The notes under the pieces: model-generated
Database searches by the model: none
Told to the model about the DNA's origin: nothing
The model's input: the letters and a program-made list of their open reading frames with translations, nothing else
NCBI GenBank assembly: GCA_001664005.1
Contig: CP016093.1
Span: 3,121,001 to 3,185,000 of the forward strand
Origin: Rhizobiales bacterium NRL2
GTDB lineage: Bacteria > Pseudomonadota > Alphaproteobacteria > Minwuiales > Minwuiaceae
DNA length: 64,000 nt
Reading direction: 5' to 3'
In this document: in pieces, positions 36,606 to 46,000 of the stretch
How positions within the stretch are numbered: position 1 is the stretch's first letter
How the letters are laid out: each line of letters begins with the position of its first letter
Position numbers and translations under genes: made by a program

Positions 36606-37304
36606 TTGACGGATATTGGCAGGATAGAGGCCAGAAAGGGGTTCGAGACCCTGGCCGAGGAGCTGCGGGAGCAGATGCTGGACGGGCGGATCGCCCCGGG
36701 TCAGGTGCTGAACGAGCGCGAGATCGTCGAGAAATCCGGACTCAGCCGCGGATCGGTGCGCGAGGCCTTCCGCGTGCTGGAGACCGAAGGTCTGGTATCG
36801 ACCCGCCGCGGCCGCCATGGCGGCCGGGTCGCGCTGCAACTCGACGGCGACGTCCTCAGACGCTCCCTCGACCTGTTCATCCGCGGCCAGCAGGTGCCGA
36901 CGTCGGTGCTGGCGGAAACCATCCAGGTCTTCGAGCCGGCGCTGGCGGAACTCGCTGCCCGGCATCGCAGCGACGAGGACATCGCCATCCTAGAGGATCT
37001 TCTCGAAAAGCTCGACCGCGCGGCCGATTCGCCGCGTTTCGTGCGCGGCAACATCCAGTGGCACCTGGCCGTCGCGCGCGCCAGCCACAACCCGATCCTG
37101 GCCTCGATCTACCAGGTCATCGGTCCCGACCTGCTGACACCGAAGCCCGAGGGTTTCGCCAACAGGCAGATCCGCACCGACACCATCAACGCCCAGCGCC
37201 GCGTCCTCGACGCCATCATCGAACAGGACTGCGCCCTCGCCCGCCGGCGGATGGAGAAGCACATCATCGCCTACAACCAGCAACTCGAGCTGAAGTCCGC
37301 CTGA
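36606..37304 (+). CDS. GntR family transcriptional regulator, FCD subfamily
   Basis: The 232-residue protein has an N-terminal winged helix (about 10-75, with LNEREIVEKSGLSRGSVREAFRVLETEGLV) and a C-terminal FCD ligand domain. The latter's metal-site residues can be seen as Asp/His positions in QWHLAVARASHNP and the final HIIAYNQQ. FCD regulators usually repress divergent catabolic genes and are released by carboxylate ligands. It is divergent from the TRAP/ligase/monooxygenase operon and is its probable regulator. The start is TTG 36606 with GAGAGG upstream. Confidence 0.9.
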   Translation: MTDIGRIEARKGFETLAEELREQMLDGRIAPGQVLNEREIVEKSGLSRGSVREAFRVLETEGLVSTRRGRHGGRVALQLDGDVLRRSLDLFIRGQQVPTSVLAETIQVFEPALAELAARHRSDEDIAILEDLLEKLDRAADSPRFVRGNIQWHLAVARASHNPILASIYQVIGPDLLTPKPEGFANRQIRTDTINAQRRVLDAIIEQDCALARRRMEKHIIAYNQQLELKSA

Positions 37305-37308
37305 TTCG

Positions 37309-37322
37309 GGAGGCCCGCCTCC
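37309..37322 (+). terminator. weak hairpin after the GntR gene
   Basis: GGAGG and CCTCC form a 5-bp stem with a four-base loop five bases after the stop codon. There is no T-run, so intrinsic termination is uncertain. Confidence 0.25.
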
Positions 37323-37494
37323 GCCGCCCGCCCCGCCGCGCTCTGCCCTCTCGGGCCGGGGCGGCATCTTCATACCTCAGGGATTGTGTCGACCGTCACA
37401 TTTCCCGACAGGTCCGCGCCCAGGCGGAAGTTTCTGCCGCCGCGTGCTGGATCGCCCGGGAGCACGCGTATAGGATGCGCGACGGGGAACGGGC

Positions 37495-38814
37495 GTGGGC
37501 GGCGAAGTGGCAGACCAGACCGAAAAGAAGGACGAGACCGGTACGCCGGTCCCGCTCGGGGCCGGTGCTTTACCGATGTACATCCCGACGGATCCGCTGT
37601 TGGGAGAACAGATCCACATCGTTCCGGGCGACTATGACGACGTCGATATCAACATCACCGACATCTGGGACGAGTATAGAGGTACCGGCATCGTCATCGG
37701 CATCGTCGACGACGGCGTACAGTGGGACCACCCGGACCTGATCGCCAACTATGATACGACAATTGATTATGACGGTTACGGAGGCGACGACGACGCTGCA
37801 GCGGAGGGGGAAGACTGGCACGGCACTGCTGTTGCAGGCCTGATTGCCGCCGACGACAACGGCTTCGGCGTTGTTGGTGCCGCGCCGGACTCCACTATCA
37901 CTGGGTATCGATTGAGTTTCGGCGAAGATGCCACACACGAAATGTATCTGGAGAGCCTGTTTCTTCAGTCACAGGTCGATATCTCTAACAACAGCTGGGG
38001 CTTCCCCTTCTATTTCCATGACAACTTCAATGATCCGGTGTTTTCAGAGTACGAAGTTGCCCTTCGAAACGCAGTCGAAAACGGGCGTGACGGGCTAGGA
38101 ACCATTTGGGTATTCGCAGCCGGTAATGGCCATCGTATCGGTGACGATGCAAATTTCCATAATCTGGTAAACTCGCGCTACACCATCGCGGTCAGTTCCT
38201 CGTCGGAGGATGGCGGCGGCTCAGTGGAGGGCAACCAGGGCGCGCCGCTGTTTGGCGTGGTGCCGGTCGACGGCGGGTCATTCGGAATAACCAAGACAAC
38301 CGACAGAACCGGTGTTGACGGAATCAACACCGATGCGGATGGCGACTACATAGAGTTCGGCCACTCATCTGGCGCAGCGGCGGTGACCAGCGGCGTCATT
38401 GCGCTGATGCTCGAGGCAAATGGGGATCTCGGGTACCGGGACGTCCAGGAGATCCTGCTCTACAGCTCGCATCGGTCGGAGCATTATTCCACCTTTTTCG
38501 GCCGGGACGAGCAGTTTGCCGTAAAGGACTGGAACGGTGGGCGTCTCGGTTGGCACGGTGAAACCGGGCCCGGGGTGATTGATGCCCATGCTGCCGTGCG
38601 GTTGGCCGAGAGTTGGCAGAAGCAGTCAACCCTGGCCAATGAACTTTCCGTCGAAGCAAGCGACGACACCTCAAGGTCAATTCCAGACCATGGCTGGAGT
38701 CAAAGTTCACCCTCCGGACGAATTGAGCCGTCCGTCATCATTGAAGACAGCTTCCGGGTTCAGTGGGTCGAGGTCGTGACCAGCCCCCAGCGATTGGTCC
38801 GGGTGGAATGTTAG
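37495..38814 (+). CDS. subtilisin/kexin-type serine protease, N-terminal part of an IS-split gene
   Basis: This is the 5' part of a giant secreted protease gene interrupted by an IS3-type element at 38776/38777; the last 13 codons to the stop at 38814 are IS sequence. The peptidase S8 domain has the full catalytic set: Asp72 (GIVDDGVQWDHPDL), His109 (DWHGTAVAG), oxyanion Asn211 (FAAGNG) and Ser291 (GHSSGAAAVTSG). Kexin-like context follows: at about residue 395 a P-domain begins (SIPDHGWSQSS). There is no N-terminal signal peptide, in keeping with type I secretion through the C-terminal RTX region. The start is GTG 37495 with GGGGAACGGGC upstream. Truncated here, the protein loses its P-domain strands and export signal, so it is probably inactive or not secreted. 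Confidence 0.88.
   Translation: MGGEVADQTEKKDETGTPVPLGAGALPMYIPTDPLLGEQIHIVPGDYDDVDINITDIWDEYRGTGIVIGIVDDGVQWDHPDLIANYDTTIDYDGYGGDDDAAAEGEDWHGTAVAGLIAADDNGFGVVGAAPDSTITGYRLSFGEDATHEMYLESLFLQSQVDISNNSWGFPFYFHDNFNDPVFSEYEVALRNAVENGRDGLGTIWVFAAGNGHRIGDDANFHNLVNSRYTIAVSSSSEDGGGSVEGNQGAPLFGVVPVDGGSFGITKTTDRTGVDGINTDADGDYIEFGHSSGAAAVTSGVIALMLEANGDLGYRDVQEILLYSSHRSEHYSTFFGRDEQFAVKDWNGGRLGWHGETGPGVIDAHAAVRLAESWQKQSTLANELSVEASDDTSRSIPDHGWSQSSPSGRIEPSVIIEDSFRVQWVEVVTSPQRLVRVEC
38773..38776 (+). repeat. 4-bp target site duplication GTCG (left)
   Basis: GTCG immediately precedes the left IS end and recurs as GTCG at 40040-40043 right after the other end, as expected for an IS407-group insertion. Confidence 0.8.
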
Positions 38815-39725
38815 TGCATGGGCGGCTTTGCCGCCAGGCCGGCCGGCTGGTGAAGCGGAGCGGAGCCTGACGGCCAGCCTGGCGGAATGATGACCTCCGG
38901 CGCCGGTGGTCGGTAGCCGAGACGGCTGTGCGGTCGGATCGTGTTGTAGTGACGGCGCCATTGTTCGATGACCACCTGCGCCTCCTTCAGCGTGTAGAAG
39001 ATTTCCCCGTCGAGCAGCTCGTCCCGGAACCGGGCATTGAAGCTCTCGATAAAGCCGTTCTCCCAGGGTGAGCCCGGCTCGATGAACGCCGTTCTGGCGC
39101 CCACCGCTGATATCCAGCGCCGCACGGCCTCGGCGACGAACTCGGGGCCATTGTCGGAGCGAACGAAGGCCGGTGGACCGCGGAGAATGAACAGGTCCGT
39201 CAGGACGTCGATCACATCGACCGACGAGAGCTTCCGGCGAACCCGGATCGCCAGGCTCTCGCGCGTGAACTCGTCCAGCACGTTCAAGGTCCGGAAGGTC
39301 CGGCCATCATGTGTCCGGTGGTGGACGAAGTCATAGGACCAGACATGGTTGGGCCGTTCTGCCCGCAGCCGCATGCAGGATCCGTCGCCCAGCCACAGCC
39401 GCCGCCTCTTCGGCTGCCGGGCCGGTACCTTCAACCCCTCGCGCCGCCAGAGGCGCTCGACCCGCTTGTCGTTGATCTGCCAGCCGGCCTCCCGAAGCAA
39501 GGCCGCGATCCGGCGATAGCCGTATCGGCCATACTGACGGGCCAGCTCGATCATGTCCGCCACCAGCCGGGCCTCGTCATCACGTCCACGCGGGAGATGG
39601 CGCTGCGTGGAGCGGTGCTGGCCGAGAACCCGGCAGGCCCGGCGCTCCGATATCCGGAGACGCCGGCGGACATGATCGATGCAACGTCGGCGGCGCGAGG
39701 GGCTCAGAAGTTTCCCTTCGCAGCT
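38811..39725 (-). CDS. IS3-family transposase OrfB (DDE integrase core)
   Basis: The open frame spans 39725 to the TAA at 38811 and has no conventional start near its beginning, as usual for the frameshift product OrfAB. It begins with KLLSPSRRRRCIDHVRRRL and contains the HTH_21 region (YGRYGYRRIAALLREAGW) and the rve integrase core. That core has the DDE triad in WSYDFVHH, VRSDNGPEF and PWENGFIESF. The C-terminal NTIRPHSRLGYRPPAP is typical of IS407-like transposases. An internal ATG at 39563 could give a shorter protein. Confidence 0.92.
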   Translation of the reverse strand, partial: SCEGKLLSPSRRRRCIDHVRRRLRISERRACRVLGQHRSTQRHLPRGRDDEARLVADMIELARQYGRYGYRRIAALLREAGWQINDKRVERLWRREGLKVPARQPKRRRLWLGDGSCMRLRAERPNHVWSYDFVHHRTHDGRTFRTLNVLDEFTRESLAIRVRRKLSSVDVIDVLTDLFILRGPPAFVRSDNGPEFVAEAVRRWISAVGARTAFIEPGSPWENGFIESFNARFRDELLDGEIFYTLKEAQVVIEQWRRHYNTIRPHSRLGYRPPAPEVIIPPGWPSGSAPLHQPAGLAAKPPMH

Positions 39726-39982
39726 TCACTCAGAATCTGCTTGTCCAGGGTCAGGTCGGAGACCGCCCGGCGCAGCCGCTCGTTCTCCTTCTCGAGCTCC
39801 TTCAGACGCCGCAGCTGATCGCCGCTCATCCCGCCATATTCCCTGCGCCATCGGTAGAAGGTGACTTCGCTGATACCCAGCTGCCGGATCGCATCCGCCA
39901 TCGACATGCCCTGGCTGTGCAGGACGTCCGCCTGGCGGAGCTTGCCCACGATCTCCTCAGGCTTGTGACGCTTCCTTGCCAT
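39704..39982 (-). CDS. IS3-family transposase OrfA
   Basis: The 92-residue protein has a helix-turn-helix (about 10-55, with EEIVGKLRQADVLHSQG and GISEVTFYRWRREYGG) followed by a leucine-zipper helix (LRRLKELEKENERLRRAVSD). This is the classic OrfA plan. The ATG at 39982 is preceded by AAGGAGGATCAGAG. Its end overlaps orfB; the run AAGGGAAAC at about 39711-39719 is the likely frameshift site. Confidence 0.92.
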   Translation of the reverse strand: MARKRHKPEEIVGKLRQADVLHSQGMSMADAIRQLGISEVTFYRWRREYGGMSGDQLRRLKELEKENERLRRAVSDLTLDKQILSEAAKGNF

Positions 39983-40039
39983 CTCTGATCCTCCTTGTTC
40001 CAAAACATCAGGATGGACCAATTCAATGGGGGAGGCTCA

Positions 40040-43000
40040 GTCGAACTGGATCTCAGCCATGAATGGCTCGGCGACCTGACAGTATATCTTCGTGACCCGG
40101 ATGGCATCGCCTATCATCTTTTCCACCGTCCGGGCGACAGCAGCCTCCTTGAAGGCGGCCTGCCCGGAATGGATTTACAGTTTACGTTCACCAGCAACAG
40201 GCATTGGGGCATCGACAGTGCTGGTGAGTGGACGCTTGAAGTGCTCGATTCCGAGCATCTCTATACGGGTACCCTGAACAGCTGGACGCTGCGATTGTTC
40301 GGTGAGCAGGCAACCGGCGACGACGATCTCATCTACACGGACGACTTCGCCTACGCTTACGAGCGGGCGAGGGCTCACAGGACCGACAACGACCGCGCTC
40401 ATATCCGCGATTCAGGTGGCCATGACCGGATCAACACGGCGGCGGTGAGCAGTGATGTCGTTCTCGACCTGCGAAGCGGCGGCAGAATTGATGGCGTACT
40501 CGTCCATGTTGAAGACGGAACAGTCATCGAGGACATATATGCGGGCGATGGCTCGGATCTACTCGTTGGCAACGGTTCCGCGAACGCCATAACCGGCGCG
40601 CGCGGCGACGATACCATCGACGGCGGTTTCGGCGACGACACGTTGACTGGGGGTGCCGGTAGCGACCTGCTCCGTGTGAGGGTGGGCGACGAATTCGACA
40701 GCGCACGCGGGTTCAGCGGCCACGATGTCATTGCCGGACTGAGCGGCGGTGACGACGTTGTCGAGATCGACGCCTCGGGCTTTGCCGATCTGAATGATTT
40801 TCTCGATGCGGGGCAGGAAACGTCGGACGGATTCAGAGTCGACCTGGCCGACGGCGGCTCCGTCACGTTTGCAGGCCTGACACGCGCCGAGGTGGCGGCG
40901 GCCGACATCCGCATGACCGATCAGTACCGGTTCTTCAGCGATTCCGGCGGTGACAGTCTGTCGGGCACCTCAGAGGGAGACCGTTTCTTTGGCGGCGCAG
41001 GCGACGATGCGTTTGCTGGAATCGAAGGTGACGACGCGCTCCTTGGTGGGGCTGGCAGCGACCGGTTGTTTGGCGGCACGGGCCTCGACACGATCTATGG
41101 CGGCGAGGGCGACGATTTCCTCGCGGTCTACGCTGCTGTACCCGAATATTACGGCGACAGCTTCGGTGCCCTGATGGATGGTGGAGATGGCCAGGATACG
41201 CTGAGGGGAGGTGACTTCAACGACTCGCTTGCCGGTGGTGGTGGCGAGGATTGCCTGAAGGGTGCCGCCGGCGCTGATACTCTCGTTGGCGGCGCCGGCC
41301 ATGACCTTCTCCTGGGCGAGCGCAATGACGACAAGCTCTACGCCGATGGCGGCGATGTGCTCGTTGGCGGCGAAGGAACCGACAGGCTGTACGGCGGCGC
41401 GGGCGCGACCGACATCTTTTACGTCACCTCCGGTACGGACGTGATTTACGGCTTTGAAAGCAACGGCATACACGCCGATCTGATCGACCTGTCATTCTAC
41501 CAATCTCTCGCCGGTTTCGATCAGCTCATGGGTAGCGCCCGTCAGTCGGGGTCGAATCTGGTCCTGACCCCGGACGGCACTGACAGCATCGTCATCGTCG
41601 ATAGAACCGCCGACCAACTCACAGCTTCGAATTTCGTGTTCCATCAGTCCGGCACAGACTCGCGCTTCTGGGAAAGTATCCAACTGGAAGGTGGCGCGGG
41701 ACCTGATCATCTCATGGGCTGGATGGGCAGCGACACGCTCTATGGCGGCGATGGCGAGAATGTCCTGCTGGGCGGCCACAGCTTCGATCGCATCTACGAC
41801 GGAGCGGGCGCGGGCTATCTTGATCTCAGGAATGGATACGGCCACCTGTTCGGCGGCGATGGCGACGACACCCTCGTGATGGGCGAAATGGGAGGCAGCG
41901 GAGAAGGCGGACTTGGCGACGACCTGATTGTACTGAAGGGAACGGGTGAGGGCGTCGAGGGAGGAGGCGGTCAGGACATGTTCCGGCTCACGGAAGGGTT
42001 CGCTCAGGCAAAAATCTACAGGTTCGAATTTGACAGGGACCGTGTCGACATCTCCGAACTCGGCTTGTCCGCGGACGATATCCGCATCGAGAACGTATAC
42101 AGCCGCAACTGGTCACTGTCTCTCGGCGACACCGCGACCCTGAATTTGGATCAGGTCTATGGCGACGTGCCCGATCTGGACGAGATCATTGCCAAGGTGC
42201 TCATCTTCGACGCGCCTGCGCTCGAATTCCCGCCTCTGGTGCTCGGAGGCGCATTTGCCGACAGCCTGTCAGGATCGAACGATGCAGAGCGTGTGCTGGG
42301 CTTTCTCGGCAATGATACGCTTGTCGGCGGAACCGGCGATACTCTGGACGGCGGACTCGGCAACGATCACCTCGATGGCGGCGACGGGGCGCAGACGCTG
42401 TTCGGCGGGGCGGACAACGACATCGTTTTCGGCGGAAACGGCAACGACATCGTCGCCGCCGGCAGCGGCGACGACAGTCTCTACGGCGGCGCCGGCGACG
42501 ATATCTTCTTTCTCACCGGCGGCAACGACGTCATTGGCGATTTCGAGGACGGAGACAGGATCGACCTGTCGGCCTTCGAGGGTATGGCATCGCTCGCGGC
42601 CGTTCAGGCCATAGCCCGGTCAATCGGTGGCAACCTCGTTCTGGAGATCTCGGAGAACGCGGAGATCACCATTGTCGGCTCGGGGATCGACGATCTGTCC
42701 GAAGGGAGTTTCATCTTTTCCCGGCGCGGCGCCGAAGAGGCGGACTGGCGCGACGAACGTCATGAACAGACGCCGGGCAATGACCTCGTCAACCTGATCG
42801 CCGGGGGCGATACCGTGCTTGCCGGCGATGGTCATGACACCGTCAATGGCAGCAACGGACGTGATTCGGTCTACGGTGGCGATGGGCACGACGTCCTCGC
42901 AGGCGGCGAACTGAGCGATACACTGGATGGCGGTGACGGCGAAGACACACTGTCCGGCGGCGCAGGCGTCGACTGGCTCTATGGCGGCTACAAGGAAGAT

Positions 43001-46000
43001 GTCCTGCTGGTGACCGACGGGGCCGACCGCCTCTACGGCGGCGAACATGATGATGTGCTGGACGCCTCCGGGGCCATGTCACTGGCCGGCGGCTATCTGA
43101 TTGAGATGTATGGAGGCGACGGCAACAACAGACTGATCGGCTCGCGGTTCGACGACTCGCTGTCGGCCGGCGTCTGGCACGACATTCTCTACGGCGGCGA
43201 CGGCGACGATACGATCGAAGCCGATGTCGGTCACTACGGCGGGTTTGACCTCATTTTTGGCGGTGGTGGCGATGACTCCCTTAGGGGTGGTGACGACGCG
43301 GATTACATCGCCGGCGGCGAGGGTACTGACATTGCCTGGGGCGGCGATGACGCCGATACATTCGTGGCGGACGGCGTACTTGTCATGGACTTCGATCCCG
43401 GCACCGATGTCCTCGAGTTCTCCAGAGACGATACAACTTCGGCGGACCTATCCATCTCGGAGACAGAGGAAGGTCTGCTCATCGAGGCCGACAGCAACCA
43501 CTGGGCATTGCTTCGCGGCGTTTCGGCATCCGAGTTCTCCTTGAACTACATCACAGGGCTGCAGGACACGCCGGTAGTCGTCTACGAAGGCACCGATGAA
43601 TTCGACGTTCTGCCCACTCGTCGCTTCACACGAGAAAGCGTTCTTGGCGGCGGTGGAGACGACTACCTCGTGACCCACGAAGGCGACGACACGGTGTTCG
43701 GTGGCGCCGGCGATGACCGGATCCTGCTCGAGGATGGCGGTCGCGACTTCGCTGATGGGGGCGAGGGGAATGACAGTATTCAGGCATGGGAAGGCTCGAC
43801 GACGCTGATTGGCGGCGCGGGCGACGATACGCTCCGCGTTGAATTCGGCTTCAATTCTCTGGATGGTGGGGTTGGGGCCGACACCATCATTGGCGGCTCT
43901 CACGATGACACCCTGTTCGGCGGCGGCGACAATGACCGCATCATCGGCAGAAGCGGTCGTGATCTGATTGAAGGTGGCGCAGGGGACGACAGTCTGGAGG
44001 GTCAATACGGCCCTGATACGCTAAGGGGCGGTGAGGGTGCCGACAGTCTCTATGGCGACTGGGGCAGCGACTTGCTCGATCCCGGCCGAGGAGGTGGCGT
44101 AATCGATGGCGGCGACGGCGTCGACACGGCCGATTTTTCCTTTGCCGATAATGCAGTTCTCTCCGATGACGGCCAGACGGTGACTGCCGACGGCGACATC
44201 TATCAGATCACGAGTATCGAGAATTTCATCGGTCTCACGGACCCCATTACCGACAATGCCGACACTATCGCCGGCTCCGACGCCGCCGACACCATAGACG
44301 CGCTGGGCGGTGACGATGTGGTCGACGGGCTTGGCGGCGACGACAGCCTGCTGGGCAATGACGGCAATGACACGCTGAACGGCGGCGCGGGCGCCGACAG
44401 TCTTTATGGCGGGGCCGGCGACGACATGCTGAACCCCGGCGCGGGCGGCGGGCTGGTCGACGGTGGCGAAGGCGTCGACACGGCCGATTTCTCCTTCGCC
44501 GCCGAGGCGATCTTCGATCCCCTGACGAACACGGTCATCGCCGATGGCGAGACCTATACGCTGTCGGGGATCGAACATCTCGTCGGCACGGAGCTCGCCA
44601 TCAACGACGCCGCGAACCTGATCGACGGCACGGAGGCCGGCGAAGCGATCGACGGCCTGGGCGGCAACGACACGATCGACGGTGCGGGCGGCGACGACAC
44701 GCTGACCGGCGGCGCGGGCGACGACCTGCTGCGCGGCGGCGGCGGCACGGACACCGCCATCTTCGCCGGCGCGGTCGGGAACTATGTCATCGCAGCGAAC
44801 GCGGACGGTTCGCTGACGGTGACCGACACGGTCGGCGGCGACGGCAGCGACACGGTGGCGGCCGACGTGGAAACCGTCCGCTTCGGGGCCTGGACCGCGC
44901 GAACCGACGGCCAGACGGGCGGCGGCAATCACCTCCGCGTCGGCGGCGCGGGCGCCGAGACGCTCACCGGGGAGGCCGGCAATGACAGCCTCTCCGGCGG
45001 TGCGGGCGACGACTGGCTTGCCGGCGGGGATGGCCCGGACACACTGGATGGCGGCGACGGCATCGACACGGCCGACTATTCCGGCGCGCCGGGCGCGATC
45101 TTCGTCAACATGTTCGGTGGCCAGGGCGGCGGCGGCGACGTGTTGTTCGGCATCGAGAACGTGGAGGGCTCGGCCGCCGGCGACACGGTCTATGGCGGCA
45201 GCGACGGCAACCGGTTCCGCGGCAATGACGGCTGGGACTTCATCCTGGGCCGCGGCGGCGCCGACGAGCTTCACGGCGACGGCGGGCGGGATTCTCTCTA
45301 CGGCCAGGAGGACAACGACATCCTCTATGGCGGCGGTGACGCCGACTATCTCCGCGGCGATCAGGGCGACGACCGGATGTGGGGCGGTGCCATTCTCGAT
45401 TTCATCTATGGCGGCGGCGGCGCGGACGAGATCTTCGGCGGCGACGGCAATGACCGGGTCCAGGGCGGCGACGGCGCCGATACGCTTGCCGGCGAGGCCC
45501 ACAACGACGTCATGGCCGGCGAGGCCGGAGCCGATACGCTTTTCGGCGGCGCCGGCGGCGACCGACTCGACGGCGGCACCGAGAACGATCTGCTCGACGG
45601 CGGCGACGGCGGGGACCTGATCTGGGGCCGCGACGGCGACGACACGCTCGATGGCGGCGCGGCGCTGGACCGGATGTACGGCGGCGCGGGCCACGACCTG
45701 ATCCGCGCAGGCCTGGGGAACGACTACCTCCGCGGCGGCGCGGGCGACGATACGCTGGAAGGCCAGTTCGGCGGCAACGTGTTGCAGGGCGAAGAAGGTA
45801 ACGACCTGCTGACGGGCGCCGAGGGCATCGACATCATGGAAGGCGGCACAGGCGCCGACACCTTGAGCGGTATGGCGGGCAACGACCGACTCTACGGCGA
45901 GGACGGCAACGACATCCTCGATGGCGGCGACGGCATCGACCGGCTCGACGGCGGCGCCGATGCCGACAGCCTGAAAGGCGGCGGCGGCAACGATGACGTG

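Larger units (their letters stand above)
38777..40039 (-). mobile_element. IS3-family (IS407-group) insertion sequence, complete, 1,263 bp
   Basis: The ends are TGACCAGCCCCCAGCGATTG at 38777 and, on the opposite strand from 40039, TGAGCCTCCCCCATTGAATT. These imperfect inverted repeats both begin with TGA and share CCCCCA and ATTGGTCC. The element carries orfA and orfB in minus orientation, overlapping as needed for a programmed -1 frameshift. A 4-bp direct repeat GTCG flanks it. Both orfs are intact, so the insertion is probably recent and the element may still be active. It disrupts the kexin-RTX protease gene within the P-domain. Confidence 0.9.

Noticed and set aside
39995-40043. TTG 39995 as a genuine start of the 2,371-residue RTX protein
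   Set aside because: This segment is the end of the IS element, and the homologous P-domain begins only after it. Translation from here is possible but would be accidental.
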